From Linyphia triangularis (lineage: Eukaryota; Arthropoda; Arachnida; Araneae; Linyphiidae), in contig OZ021733.1 in assembly GCA_963978545.1 (NCBI GenBank), positions 74,245,589 through 74,309,588 on the forward strand: 64,000 bases of DNA, given 5' to 3'. The notes below the pieces were generated by a model. That model ran no database searches. It was not told where the DNA came from and saw nothing but the letters and a program-made list of their open reading frames with translations. Below, piece after piece: positions 10,065 to 23,189 of this stretch (position 1 is its first letter; every line of letters starts with the position of its first letter). The translations under genes were made by a program, and so were the position numbers.

Positions 10065-10605
10065 AATTTTTTGAATTTTCAAATTTTTCAAAGGGTTAGC
10101 CTTAGGAAATTTTATTGAAAAAATCACTTTTCCAAAAAATAATTTTTTCAATTTTCAAATTTTTCAAAGGGGTTAGTCTTAGGAAATTTTATGAAAAAAT
10201 CACTTTTCCAAAAAAAAAAATTTTGAATTTTCAAATTTTTCAAAGGGGTTAGCCTTAGGAAATTTTATGAAAAAATCACTTTTTCAAAAAATAATTTTTT
10301 GAATTTTCAAATTTTTCAAAGGGGTTAGCCTTAGGAAATTTTATGAAAAAATCACTTTTTCAAAAAATAATTTTTTGAATTTTCAAATTTTTCAAGGGGG
10401 TTAGCCTTAGGAAATTTTACGAAAAAATCACTTTTTCAAAAAATAATTTTTTGAATTTTCAAATTTTTCAAGGGGGTTAGCCTTAGGAAATTTTACGAAA
10501 AAATCACTTTTCCAAAAATAATTTTTTGAATTTTCAAATTTTTCGAAATTTTTCAAAGGGGTTAGACTTAGGAAATTTTATGAAAAAATCACTTTTCCAA
10601 AAAAT
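10065..10605. repeat. B2 block with A10 run
   Basis: Landmarks lie at 10093 (GGG), 10169, 10245, 10321, 10397, 10473 and 10558. The usual left-hand ATCCCTTTT units are missing, and an extra CAAAGGGGTTAGCC unit is present at 10321. One unit has a run of ten A at about 10211 in place of AAAAAATAATTTTTT, and one reads TTTATTGAAAAAATC with an extra T. It matches 30438-30977 except for that T. Confidence 0.92.
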
Positions 10606-12273
10606 TTCTCAAAATGCTTCCAGATTTTGGTTTTAAAATAGAAATATAGTTTACAGTAACTTTTTATTAAATATGCCCAAGAAAGGACCCTCAAATCGCT
10701 TTATAAACCAAGCTGTCGGTATAATTCAGAAAAATCCAAAATAACGCGTTAACACAGAAATGGAGACGTTTTTGAACGCAATTTTTGAAACTAGTTGGGA
10801 ATTGTCCGAAATGCTTTAAAATTTTAGCTGTGACCTTAGAGTATGCTCAAAAGTTACTTTTTATCAAAACTGTTCAAGAAAGGACCCTTATATCGATTTA
10901 TATCCCAAATTATCGGTAAAATTCAGAAAAATCCAAAATAACGCGTTAACACAGAAATAGAGACGATTTTGAAAGCAATTTTTAAAACTAGCTGGGAATT
11001 GTCCGAAATGCTTTGAAAATGATCAAAAGTAACTTTTTATAAAAACTGTCAAGAAAGGACCCTTAAATCGCTGTATAGCCTAAACTGTCGGTAAAATTCA
11101 GAAAAATCCAAAATAACGCGTTAACACAGAAATAGAGACGATTTTGAACGATATTTTTCAAACTAGCTGGGAATTGTCCGAAATGCTTTGAAAATTCTCA
11201 AGAGTTACTTTTTATCAAAACTGTCAAGAAAGGACCCTTAAATCGCTTTATAGCCCAAACTGTCGGTAAAATTCAGAAAAATCCAAAATAACGCGTTAAC
11301 ACAGAAATAGAGACGATTTTGAACGATATTTTTAAAACTAGCTGGGAATTGTCCGAAATGCTTTGAAAATGCTCAAGAGTTACTTTTTATCAAAACTGTC
11401 AAGAAAGGACCCTTAAATCGCTTTATAGCCCAAACTGTCGGTAAAATTCAGAAAAATCCAAAATAACGCGTTAACACAGAAATAGAGACGATTTTGAAAG
11501 CAATTTTTAAAACTAGCTGGGAATTGTCCGAAATGCTTTGAAAATGCTCAAAAGTAACTTTTTATCAAAACTGTCAAGAAAGGACCCTTTAATCGCTTTA
11601 TAGCCCAAACTGTTGGTAGAATTCCGAAAAATCCAAAATAACGCGTTAACACAGAAATAGAGACGGTTTTGAACGCAATTTCTGAAACTAGCTGGGAATT
11701 GTCCGAAATGCTTTAAAATTTTAGCTGTGACCTAAGAGTATGCTTAAAAGTTTTTTTTTATCAAAACTGTTCAAGAAAGGACCCTTAAATCGATTTATAG
11801 CCTAAACTGTCGGTAAAATTCAGAAAAATCCAAAATAACGCGTTAACACAGAAATAGAGACGATTTTGAACGATATTTTTAAAACTAGCTGGGAAATGTC
11901 CGAAATGCTTTGAAAATGCTCAATAGTTACTTTTTATCAAAACTGTTCAAGAAAAGACCCTTAAATCGATTTATAGCCCAATCTGTCGGGAAAATTCAGT
12001 AAAATCCAAAATAACGCGTTAGCACAGAAATAGAGACGGTTTTGAACGAAATTTTGGAATTTAGCTGGGAAATGTCCGAAATGTGTCAAATTTAGCTGTT
12101 AACATAGGAGAATGCTTAAGAGTTACTTTTTATCAAAACTATCCAAGAAAGGTCCCTTAAATCGCTTTATAGCCCAAACTGTCGTTAAAATTCAAAAAAA
12201 TCCAAAATAACGCGTTTGCTCAGAAATGGAGACGATTTTGTACGAAATTTTGAAACTAGCTGGGAAATTTTAG
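10606..12273. repeat. A block, 9 monomers, 1668 bp
   Basis: Landmarks lie at 10741, 10938, 11113, 11288, 11463, 11638, 11835, 12011 and 12207, with the standard 197/175x4/197/176/196 spacing. It carries a C-head at its left end. The variants AAAAGTTTTTTTTTATC (near 11755) and CCGAAATGTGTC are shared with 5184-6851 and 30978-32645. Confidence 0.95.
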
Positions 12274-12825
12274 TTGAAGACCTGAAATATGTTTTATATT
12301 CATATTCTGTCGAAATTTGACTGAAAAAATAATTTTTTGAATTTTCAAATTTTTCGAAATTTTTCAAAGGGGTTAGACTTAGGAAATTTTATGAAAAAAT
12401 CACTTTTCCAAAAAATAATTTTTTGAATTTTCAAATTTTTCGAAATTTTTCAAAGGGGTTAGTCTTAGGAAATTTTATGAAAAAATCACTTTTCCAAAAA
12501 ATAATTTTTTGAATTTTCAAATTTTTCAAAGGGGTTAGCCTTAGGATATTTTATGAAAAAATCACTTTTCCAAAAAATAATTTTTTGAATTTTCAAATTT
12601 TTCAAAGGGGTTAGCCTTAGGAAATTTTATGAAAAAATCACTTTTCCAAAAATAATTTTTTGAATTTTCAAATTTTTCGAAATTTTTGAAAGGGGTTAGC
12701 CTTGGGAAATTTTATGAAAAAATCACTTTTCCAAAAAATAATTTTTTGAATTTTCAAATTTTTCGAAATTTTTCAAAGGGGTTAGCCTTAGGAAATTTTA
12801 TGAAAAAATCACTTTTCCAAAAAAT
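12274..12825. repeat. B1 block, short form
   Basis: This 552-bp block has six B units, including the TTTTTGAAAGGGGTTAGC/CTTGGGAAATT marker unit. I find no difference from 6852-7403 by eye. It opens with the C-tail-like linker (CTGTCGAAATTTGACTG). Confidence 0.93.
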
Positions 12826-15492
12826 GGCTCAAAATGCTTCCAGATTTTGGTTTTAAAATAGAAATATGATTTGCAGTCACTTTATTTCAAATCTGCCCAA
12901 AAAAGGACCCTTAATTCAGTTTATAGCCCAAAATGTAGGTAAAATTCAGAAATTTTCAGTGTTTGAAATGCAGTCCTTTTTTGGGATCAACTTTCGACCC
13001 CCTTAATATTTAGTGGTTGTTAAGATTTTCGTTTTTAAGAATCTCCTATTAATGAACTTCAATGTTGCCAAGTTACAACATTGTGCTCCCAAAACTCTCT
13101 GTGTAAAAATTATGTATGTGTACCACTGAAAAAAACAACTTTGCAAATTTTGACCCCCTTAATATTTTGTGGTTGTTAAGATTTTCGTTTTTAAGAATCT
13201 CCTATAGAAGACCTTAAATGTGGCCAAGTTACAATACTGTGCTCCAAATACACTATGAGTAAAAATTCAAAAACTGTAAAATCAATGTATTTTCAAAGGG
13301 AAATTTTGAACTTTTAAAATAGTGGCTCAAATGCTACCAAATTTTTTTTGGGGACCTGAAATATGTTTTATATTTATATTCTGTCCAAATGTGACTGAAA
13401 AAATAATTTTTTGAATTTTCAAATTTTTCGAAATTTTTCAAAGGGGTTAGCCTTAGGAAATTTTATGAAAAAATCACTTTTCCAAAAAATGGCTCAAAAT
13501 GCTTCCAGATTTTGGTTTTAAAATAGAAATATGATTTGCAGTCACTTTATTTCAAATCTGCCCAAAAAAGGACCCTTAATTCAGTTTATAGCCCAAAATG
13601 TAGGTAAAATTCAGAAATTTTCAGTGTTTGAAATGCAGTCCTTTTTTGGGATCAACTTTCGACCCCCTTAATATTTAGTGGTTGTTAAGATTTTCGTTTT
13701 TAAGAATCTCCTATTAATGAACTTCAATGTTGCCAAGTTACAACATTGTGCTCCCAAAACTCTCTGTGTAAAAATTATGTATGTGTACCACTGAAAAAAA
13801 CAACTTTGCAAATTTTGACCCCCTTAATATTTTGTGGTTGTTAAGATTTTCGTTTTTAAGAATCTCCTATAGAAGACCTTAAATGTGGCCAAGTTACAAT
13901 ACTGTGCTCCAAATACACTATGAGTAAAAATTCAAAAACTGTAAAATCAATGTATTTTCAAAGGGAAATTTTGAACTTTTAAAATAGTGGCTCAAATGCT
14001 ACCAAATTTTTTTTGGGGACCTGAAATATGTTTTATATTCATATTCTGTCCAAATGTGACTGAAAAAATAATTTTTTGAATTTTCAAATTTTTCGAAATT
14101 TTTCAAAGGGGTTAGCCTTAGGAAATTTTATGAAAAAATCACTTTTCCAAAAAATGGCTCAAAATGCTTCCAGATTTTGGTTTTAAAATAGAAATATGAT
14201 TTGCAGTCACTTTATTTCAAATCTGCCCAAAAAAGGACCCTTTAATTCAGTTTATAGCCCAAAATGTAGGTAAAATTCAGAAATTTTCAGTGTTTGAAAT
14301 GCAGTCCTTTTTTGGGATAAACTTTCGACCCCCTTAATATTTAGTGGTTGTTAAGATTTTCATTTTTAAGAATCTCCTATTAATGAACTTCAATGTGGCC
14401 AAGTCACAACACTGTGCTCCCAAAACTCTCTGTGTAAAAATTATGTATGTGTACCACTGAAAAAAACAACTTTGCAAATTTTGACCCCCTTAATATTTTG
14501 TGGTTGTTAAGATTTTCGTTTTTAAGAATCTCCTATAGAAGACCTTAAATGTGGCCAAGTTACAATACTGTGCTCAAAATACACTATGAGTAAAAATTCA
14601 AAAACTGTAAAATCAATGTATTTTCAAAGGGAAATTTTGAACTTTGAAAATAGTGGCTCAAATGCTACCAAATTTTTTTTGTGGACCTGAAATATGTTTT
14701 ATATTCATATTCTGTCCAAATGTGACTGAAAAAATAATTTTTTGAATTTTCAAATTTTTCGAAATTTTTCAAAGGGGTTAGCCTTAGGAAATTTTATGAA
14801 AAAATCACTTTTCCAAAAAATGGCTCAAAATGCTTCCAGATTTTGGTTTTAAAATAGAAATATGATTTGCAGTCACTTTATTTCAAATCTGCCCAAAAAA
14901 GGACCCTTTAATTCAGTTTATAGCCCAAAATGTAGGTAAAATTCAGAAATTTTCAGTGTTTGAAATGCAGTCCTTTTTTGGGATAAACTTTCGACCCCCT
15001 TAATATTTAGTGGTTGTTAAGATTTTCATTTTTAAGAATCTCCTATTAATGAACTTCAATGTGGCCAAGTCACAACATTGTGCTCCCAAAACTCTCTGTG
15101 TAAAAATTATGTATGTGTACCACTGAAAAAAACAACTTTGCAAATTTTGACCCCCTTAATATTTTGTGGTTGTTAAGATTTTCGTTTTTAAGAATCTCCT
15201 ATAGAAGACCTTAAATGTGGCCAAGTTACAATACTGTGCTCCAAATACACTACGAGTAAAAATTCAAAAACTCCAAAATACAATCAATGTATTTTCAAAG
15301 GGAAATTTTGAACTTTGAAAATAATGGCTCAAATGCTACCAAATTTTTTTTGGGGACCTGAAATATGTTTTATATTTATATTCTGTCCAAATGTGACTGA
15401 AAAAATAATTTTTTGAATTTTCAAATTTTTCGAAATTTTTCAAAGGGGTTAGCCTTATGAAATTTTATGAAAAAATCCCTTTTCCAAAAAAT
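12826..15492. repeat. C array, 4 monomers
   Basis: Starts lie at 12826, 13491, 14156 and 14822. Copies 1 and 2 are type 1 with the ACTTTTAAAATAG variant; copy 3 is type 2 with CACAACACTGTG; copy 4 is the terminal form with CTACGAGTAAAAA and a few extra bases. The array matches 33198-35864 copy for copy. Confidence 0.95.
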
Positions 15493-16041
15493 AATTTTTT
15501 GAATTTTCAAATTTTTCAAAGGGGTTAGCCTTAGGAAATTTTATGAAAAAATCACTTTTCCAAAAAATAATTTTTTGAATTTTCAAATTTTTCGAAATTT
15601 TTCAAAGGGGTTAGTCTTAGGAAATTTTAGGAAAAAATCACTTTTCCAAAAAATAATTTTTTGAATTTTCAAATTTTTCAAAGGGTTAGCCTTAGGAAAT
15701 TTTATGAAAAAATCACTTTTCCAAAAAATAATTTTTTCAATTTTCAAATTTTTCAAAGGGGTTAGTCTTAGGAAATTTTATGAAAAAATCACTTTTCCAA
15801 AAAAATTTTTTTGAATTTTCAAATTTTTCAAAGGGGTTAGCCTTAGGAAATTTTATGAAAAAATCACTTTTTCAAAAAATAATTTTTTGAATTTTCAAAT
15901 TTTTCAAGGGGGTTAGCCTTAGGAAATTTTACGAAAAAATCACTTTTCCAAAAATAATTTTTTGAATTTTCAAATTTTTCGAAATTTTTCAAAGGGGTTA
16001 GACTTAGGAAATTTTATGAAAAAATCACTTTTCCAAAAAAT
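15493..16041. repeat. B2 block, standard 549 bp
   Basis: The block runs from the CTTATGAAATT/ATCCCTTTT unit of the C tail to the GGGGTTAGACTT unit before the A block. One unit reads CCAAAAAAATTTTTTTG at about 15798, having lost the central TA of the inverted repeat. The CAAGGGGGTTAG/TTTTACGAAAAAA unit appears once. Confidence 0.92.
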
Positions 16042-17709
16042 TTCTCAAAATGCTTCCAGATTTTGGTTTTAAAATAGAAATATAGTTTACAGTAACTTTT
16101 TATTAAATATGCCCAAGAAAGGACCCTCAAATCGCTTTATAAACCAAGCTGTCGGTATAATTCAGAAAAATCCAAAATAACGCGTTAACACAGAAATGGA
16201 GACGTTTTTGAACGCAATTTTTGAAACTAGTTGGGAATTGTCCGAAATGCTTTAAAATTTTAGCTGTGACCTTAGAGTATGCTCAAAAGTTACTTTTTAT
16301 CAAAACTGTTCAAGAAAGGACCCTTATATCGATTTATATCCCAAATTATCGGTAAAATTCAGAAAAATCCAAAATAACGCGTTAACACAGAAATAGAGAC
16401 GATTTTGAAAGCAATTTTTAAAACTAGCTGGGAATTGTCCGAAATGCTTTGAAAATGATCAAAAGTAACTTTTTATAAAAACTGTCAAGAAAGGACCCTT
16501 AAATCGCTGTATAGCCTAAACTGTCGGTAAAATTCAGAAAAATCCAAAATAACGCGTTAACACAGAAATAGAGACGATTTTGAACGATATTTTTCAAACT
16601 AGCTGGGAATTGTCCGAAATGCTTTGAAAATGCTCAAGAGTTACTTTTTATCAAAACTGTCAAGAAAGGACCCTTAAATCGCTTTATAGCCCAAACTGTC
16701 GGTAAAATTCAGAAAAATCCAAAATAACGCGTTAACACAGAAATAGAGACGATTTTGAACGATATTTTTCAAACTAGCTGGGAATTGTCCGAAATGCTTT
16801 GAAAATGCTCAAGAGTTACTTTTTATCAAAACTGTCAAGAAAGGACCCTTAAATCGCTTTATAGCCCAAACTGTCGGTAAAATTCAGAAAAATCCAAAAT
16901 AACGCGTTAACACAGAAATAGAGACGATTTTGAAAGCAATTTTTAAAACTAGCTGGGAATTGTCCGAAATGCTTTGAAAATGCTCAAAAGTAACTTTTTA
17001 TCAAAACTGTCAAGAAAGGACCCTTTAATCGCTTTATAGCCCAAACTGTTGGTAGAATTCCGAAAAATCCAAAATAACGCGTTAACACAGAAATAGAGAC
17101 GGTTTTGAACGCAATTTCTGAAACTAGCTGGGAATTGTCCGAAATGCTTTAAAATTTTAGCTGTGACCTAAGAGTATGCTTAAAAATTACTTTTTATCAA
17201 AACTGTTCAAGAAAGGACCCTTAAATCGATTTATAGCCTAAACTGTCGGTAAAATTCAGAAAAATCCAAAATAACGCGTTAACACAGAAATAGAGACGAT
17301 TTTGAACGATATTTTTAAAACTAGCTGGGAAATGTCCGAAATGCTTTGAAAATGCTCAATAGTTACTTTTTATCAAAACTGTTCAAGAAAAGACCCTTAA
17401 ATCGATTTATAGCCCAATCTGTCGGGAAAATTCAGTAAAATCCAAAATAACGCGTTAGCACAGAAATAGAGACGGTTTTGAACGAAATTTTGGAATTTAG
17501 CTGGGAAATGTCCGAAAAGTGTCAAATTTAGCTGTTAACATAGGAGAATGCTTAAGAGTTACTTTTTATCAAAACTATCCAAGAAAGGTCCCTTAAATCG
17601 CTTTATAGCCCAAACTGTCGTTAAAATTCAAAAAAATCCAAAATAACGCGTTTGCTCAGAAATGGAGACGATTTTGTACGAAATTTTGAAACTAGCTGGG
17701 AAATTTTAG
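16042..17709. repeat. A block, 9 monomers, 1668 bp
   Basis: Landmarks lie at 16177, 16374, 16549, 16724, 16899, 17074, 17271, 17447 and 17643. It differs from the preceding block by AAAAATTACTTTTTATC near 17183 and CCGAAAAGTGTC near 17513. Monomer 4 has GATATTTTTCAAAC, where 5184-6851 has GATATTTTTAAAAC. Confidence 0.95.
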
Positions 17710-18653
17710 TTGAAGACCTGAAATATGTTTTATATTCATATTCTGTTGAAATTTGACTGAAAAAATAATTTTTTGAATTTTCAAATTTTTCGAAATTTTT
17801 CAAAGGGGTTAGACTTAGGAAATTTTATGAAAAAATCACTTTTGCAAAAAATAATTTTTTGAATTTTCAAATTTTTCAAAGGGGTTAGCCTTAGGAAATT
17901 TTATGAAAAAATCACTTTTTTAAAAAATAATTTTTTGAATTTTCAAATTTTTCGAAATTTTTCAAAGGGGTTAGTCTTAGGAAATTTTATGAAAAAATCA
18001 CTTTTCCAAAAAATAATTTTTTGAATTTTCAAATTTTTCAAAGGGGTTAGCCTTAGGATATTTTATGAAAAAATCACTTTTCCAAAAAATAATTTTTTGA
18101 ATTTTCAAATTTTTCAAAGGGGTTAGCCTTAGGAAATTTTATGAAAAAATCACTTTTCCAAAAAATAATTTTTTGAATTTTCAAATTTTTCGAAATTTTT
18201 CAATGGGGTTAGTCTTAGGAAATTTTATGAAAAAATCACTTTTCCAAAAAATAATTTTTTGAATTTTCAAATTTTTCAAAGGGGTTAGCCTTAGGATATT
18301 TTATGAAAAAATCACTTTTCCAAAAAATAATTTTTTGAATTTTCAAATTTTTCAAAGGGGTTAGCCTTAGGAAATTTTATGAAAAAATCACTTTTCCAAA
18401 AAATAATTTTTTGAATTTTCAAATTTTTCGAAATTTTTCAAAGGGGTTAGTCTTAGGAAATTTTATGAAAAAATCACTTTTCCAAAAAATAATTTTTTGA
18501 ATTTTCAAATTTTTCAAAGGGGGTTAGCCTTAGGAAATTTTATGAAAAAATCACTTTTCCAAAAAATAATTTTTTGAATTTTCAAATTTTTCGAAATTTT
18601 TCAAAGGGGTTAGCCTTAGGAAATTTTATGAAAAAATCACTTTTCCAAAAAAT
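17710..18653. repeat. B1 block, long form, 11 units
   Basis: Landmarks lie at 17805, 17881, 17967, 18043, 18119, 18205, 18281, 18357, 18443, 18520 and 18606. Markers are CTGTTGAAATTTGAC in the linker, CACTTTTGCAAAAAA in the first unit, CACTTTTTTAAAAAA in the second, CAATGGGGTTAG, and one GGGGG unit. The same 944-bp form occurs at 24858, 38082, 43245 and 59034. Confidence 0.93.
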
Positions 18654-21600
18654 GGCTCAAAATGCTTCCAGATTTTGGTTTTAAAATAGAAATATGATTT
18701 GCAGTCACTTTATTTCAAATCTGCCCAAAAAAGGACCCTTAATTCAGTTTATAGCCCAAAATGTAGGTAAAATTCAGAAATTTTCAGTGTTTGAAATGCA
18801 GTCCTTTTTTGGGATCAACTTTCGACCCCCTTAATATTTAGTGGTTGTTAAGATTTTCGTTTTTAAGAATCTCCTATTAATGAACTTCAATGTTGCCAAG
18901 TTACAACATTGTGCTTCCAAAACTCTCTGTGTAAAAATTATGTATGTGTACCACTGAAAAAAACAACTTTGCAAATTTTGACCCCCTTAATATTTTGTGG
19001 TTGTTAAGATTTTCGTTTTTAAGAATCTCCTATAGAAGACCTTAAATGTGGCCAAGTTACAATACTGTGCTCCAAATACACTATGAGTAAAAATTCAAAA
19101 ACTGTAAAATCAATGTATTTTCAAAGGGAAATTTTGAACTTTGAAAATAGTGGCTCAAATGCTACCAAATTTTTTTTGGGGACCTGAAATATGTTTTATA
19201 TTTATATTCTGTCCAAATGTGACTGAAAAAATAATTTTTTGAATTTTCAAATTTTTCAAAGGGGTTAGCCTTAGGAAATTTTATGAAAAAATCACTTTTC
19301 CAAAAAATGGCTCAAAATGCTTCCAGATTTTGGTTTTAAAATAGAAATATGATTTGCAGTCACTTTATTTCAAATCTGCCCAAAAAAGGACCCTTAATTC
19401 AGTTTATAGCCCAAAATGTAGGTAAAATTCAGAAATTTTCAGTGTTTGAAATGCAGTCCTTTTTTGGGATCAACTTTCGACCCCCTTAATATTTAGTGGT
19501 TGTTAAGATTTTCATTTTTAAGAATCTCCTATTAATGAACTTCAATGTGGCCAAGTCACAACATTGTGCTCCCAAAACTCTCTGTGTAAAAATTATGTAT
19601 GTGTACCACTGAAAAAAACAACTTTGCAAATTTTGACCCCCTTAATATTTTGTGGTTGTTAAGATTTTCGTTTTTAAGAATCTCCTATAGAAGACCTTAA
19701 ATGTGGCCAAGTTACAATACTGTGCTCCAAATACACTATGAGTAAAAATTCAAAAACTGTAAAATCAATGTATTTTCAAAGGGAAATTTTGAACTTTGAA
19801 AATAGTGGCTCAAATGCTACCAAATTTTTTTTGGGGACCTGAAATATGTTTTATATTTATATTCTGTCCAAATGTGACTGAAAAAATAATTTTTTGAATT
19901 TTCAAATTTTTCGAAATTTTTCAAAGGGGTTAGCCTTAGGAAATTTTATGAAAAAATCACTTTTCCAAAAAATGGCTCAAAATGCTTCCAGATTTTGGTT
20001 TTAAAATAGAAATATGATTTGCAGTCACTTTATTTCAAATCTGCCCAAAAAAGGACCCTTAATTCAGTTTATAGCCCAAAATGTAGGTAAAATTCAGAAA
20101 TTTTCAGTGTTTGAAATGCAGTCCTTTTTTGGGATCAACTTTCGACCCCCTTAATATTTAGTGGTTGTTAAGATTTTCGTTTTTAAGAATCTCCTATTAA
20201 TGAACTTCAATGTTGCCAAGTTACAACATTGTGCTCCCAAAACTCTCTGTGTAAAAATTATGTATGTGTACCACTGAAAAAAACAACTTTGCAAATTTTG
20301 ACCCCCTTAATATTTTGTGGTTGTTAAGATTTTCGTTTTTAAGAATCTCCTATAGAAGACCTTAAATGTGGCCAAATTACAATACTGTGCTCAAAATACA
20401 CTATGAGTAAAAATTCAAAAACTGTAAAATCAATGTATTTTCAAAGGGAAATTTTGAACTTTGAAAATAGTGGCTCAAATGCTACCAAATTTTTTTTGGG
20501 GACCTGAAATATGTTTTATATTCATATTCTGTCCAAATGTGACTGAAAAAATAATTTTTTGAATTTTCAAATTTTTCGAAATTTTTCAAACGGGTTAGCC
20601 TTAGGAAATTTTATGAAAAAATCACTTTTCCAAAAAATGGCTCAAAATGCTTCCAGATTTTGGTTTTAAAATAGAAATATGATTTGCAGTCACTTTATTT
20701 CAAATCTGCCCAAAAAAGGACCCTTAATTCAGTTTATAGCCCAAAATGTAGGTAAAATTCAGAAATTTTCAGTGTTTGAAATGCAGTCCTTTTTTGGGAT
20801 CAACTTTCGACCCCCTTAATATTTAGTGGTTGTTAAGATTTTCGTTTTTAAGAATCTCCTATTAATGAACTTCAATGTTGCCAAGTTACAACATTGTGCT
20901 CCCAAAACTCTCTGTGTAAAAATTATGTATGTGTACCACTGAAAAAAACAACTTTGCAAATTTTGACCCCCTTAATATTTTGTGGTTGTTAAGATTTTCG
21001 TTTTTAAGAATCTCCTATAGAAGACCTTAAATGTGGCCAAGTTACAATACTGTGCTCCAAATACACTATGAGTAAAAATTCAAAAACTGTAAAATCAATG
21101 TATTTTCAAAGGGAAATTTTGAACTTTGAAAATAGTGGCTCAAATGCTACCAAATTTTTTTTGGGGACCTGAAATATGTTTTATATTTATATTCTGTCCA
21201 AATGTGACTGAAAAAATAATTTTTTGAATTTTCAAATTTTTCGAAATTTTTCAAAGGGGTTAGCCTTAGGAAATTTTATGAAAAAATCACTTTTCCAAAA
21301 AATGGCTCAAAATGCTTCCAGATTTTGGTTTTAAAATAGAAATATGATTTGCAGTCACTTTATTTCAAATCTGCCCAAAAAAGGACCCTTTAATTCAGTT
21401 TATAGCCCAAAATGTAGGTAAAATTCAGAAATTTTCAGTGTTTGAAATGCAGTCCTTTTTTGGGATAAACTTTCGACCCCCTTAATATTTAGTGGTTGTT
21501 AAGATTTTCATTTTTAAGAATCTCCTATTAATGAACTTCAATGTGGCCAAGTCACAACACTGTGCTCCCAAAACTCTCTGTGTAAAAATTATGTATGTGT

Positions 21601-22640
21601 ACCACTGAAAAAAACAACTTTGCAAATTTTGACCCCCTTAATATTTTGTGGTTGTTAAGATTTTCGTTTTTAAGAATCTCCTATAGAAGACCTTAAATGT
21701 GGCCAAGTTACAATACTGTGCTCAAAATACACTATGAGTAAAAATTCAAAAACTGTAAAATCAATGTATTTTCAAAGGGAAATTTTGAACTTTGAAAATA
21801 GTGGCTCAAATGCTACCAAATTTTTTTTGTGGACCTGAAATATGTTTTATATTCATATTCTGTCCAAATGTGACTGAAAAAATAATTTTTTGAATTTTCA
21901 AATTTTTCGAAATTTTTCAAAGGGGTTAGCCTTAGGAAATTTTATGAAAAAATCACTTTTCCAAAAAATGGCTCAAAATGCTTCCAGATTTTGGTTTTAA
22001 AATAGAAATATGATTTGCAGTCACTTTATTTCAAATCTGCCCAAAAAAGGACCCTTTAATTCAGTTTATAGCCCAAAATGTAGGTAAAATTCAGAAATTT
22101 TCAGTGTTTGAAATGCAGTCCTTTTTTGGGATAAACTTTCGACCCCCTTAATATTTAGTGGTTGTTAAGATTTTCATTTTTAAGAATCTCCTATTAATGA
22201 ACTTCAATGTGGCCAAGTCACAACATTGTGCTCCCAAAACTCTCTGTGTAAAAATTATGTATGTGTACCACTGAAAAAAACAACTTTGCAAATTTTGACC
22301 CCCTTAATATTTTGTGGTTGTTAAGATTTTCGTTTTTAAGAATCTCCTATAGAAGACCTTAAATGTGGCCAAGTTACAATACTGTGCTCCAAATACACTA
22401 CGAGTAAAAATTCAAAAACTCCAAAATACAATCAATGTATTTTCAAAGGGAAATTTTGAACTTTGAAAATAATGGCTCAAATGCTACCAAATTTTTTTTG
22501 GGGACCTGAAATATGTTTTATATTTATATTCTGTCCAAATGTGACTGAAAAAATAATTTTTTGAATTTTCAAATTTTTCGAAATTTTTCAAAGGGGTTAG
22601 CCTTATGAAATTTTATGAAAAAATCCCTTTTCCAAAAAAT
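18654..22640. repeat. C array, 6 monomers
   Basis: Starts lie at 18654, 19309, 19974, 20639, 21304 and 21970. The first copy is 655 bp because its tail lacks the 10-bp GAAATTTTTC step. Copy 3 ends with CAAACGGGTTAG. Copy 5 is type 2 and copy 6 is the terminal form. Copies 2 to 4 (19309-21293, about 1985 bp) are the material absent from the otherwise matching array at 39026. Confidence 0.94.
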
Positions 22641-23189
22641 AATTTTTTGAATTTTCAAATTTTTCAAAGGGGTTAGCCTTAGGAAATTTTATGAAAAAAT
22701 CACTTTTCCAAAAAATAATTTTTTGAATTTTCAAATTTTTCGAAATTTTTCAAAGGGGTTAGTCTTAGGAAATTTTAGGAAAAAATCACTTTTCCAAAAA
22801 ATAATTTTTTGAATTTTCAAATTTTTCAAAGGGTTAGCCTTAGGAAATTTTATGAAAAAATCACTTTTCCAAAAAATAATTTTTTCAATTTTCAAATTTT
22901 TCAAAGGGGTTAGTCTTAGGAAATTTTATGAAAAAATCACTTTTCCAAACAAATTTTTTTGAATTTTCAAATTTTTCAAAGGGGTTAGCCTTAGGAAATT
23001 TTATGAAAAAATCACTTTTTCAAAAAATAATTTTTTGAATTTTCAAATTTTTCAAGGGGGTTAGCCTTAGGAAATTTTACGAAAAAATCACTTTTCCAAA
23101 AATAATTTTTTGAATTTTCAAATTTTTCGAAATTTTTCAAAGGGGTTAGACTTAGGAAATTTTATGAAAAAATCACTTTTCCAAAAAAT
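22641..23189. repeat. B2 block, 549 bp, CCAAACAAATTT marker
   Basis: Standard B2 order. The hypervariable unit reads CCAAACAAATTTTTTTG at about 22945, a variant found elsewhere only in the B2 block at 41028. This ties the two HORs together as copies of one ancestor. Confidence 0.92.
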
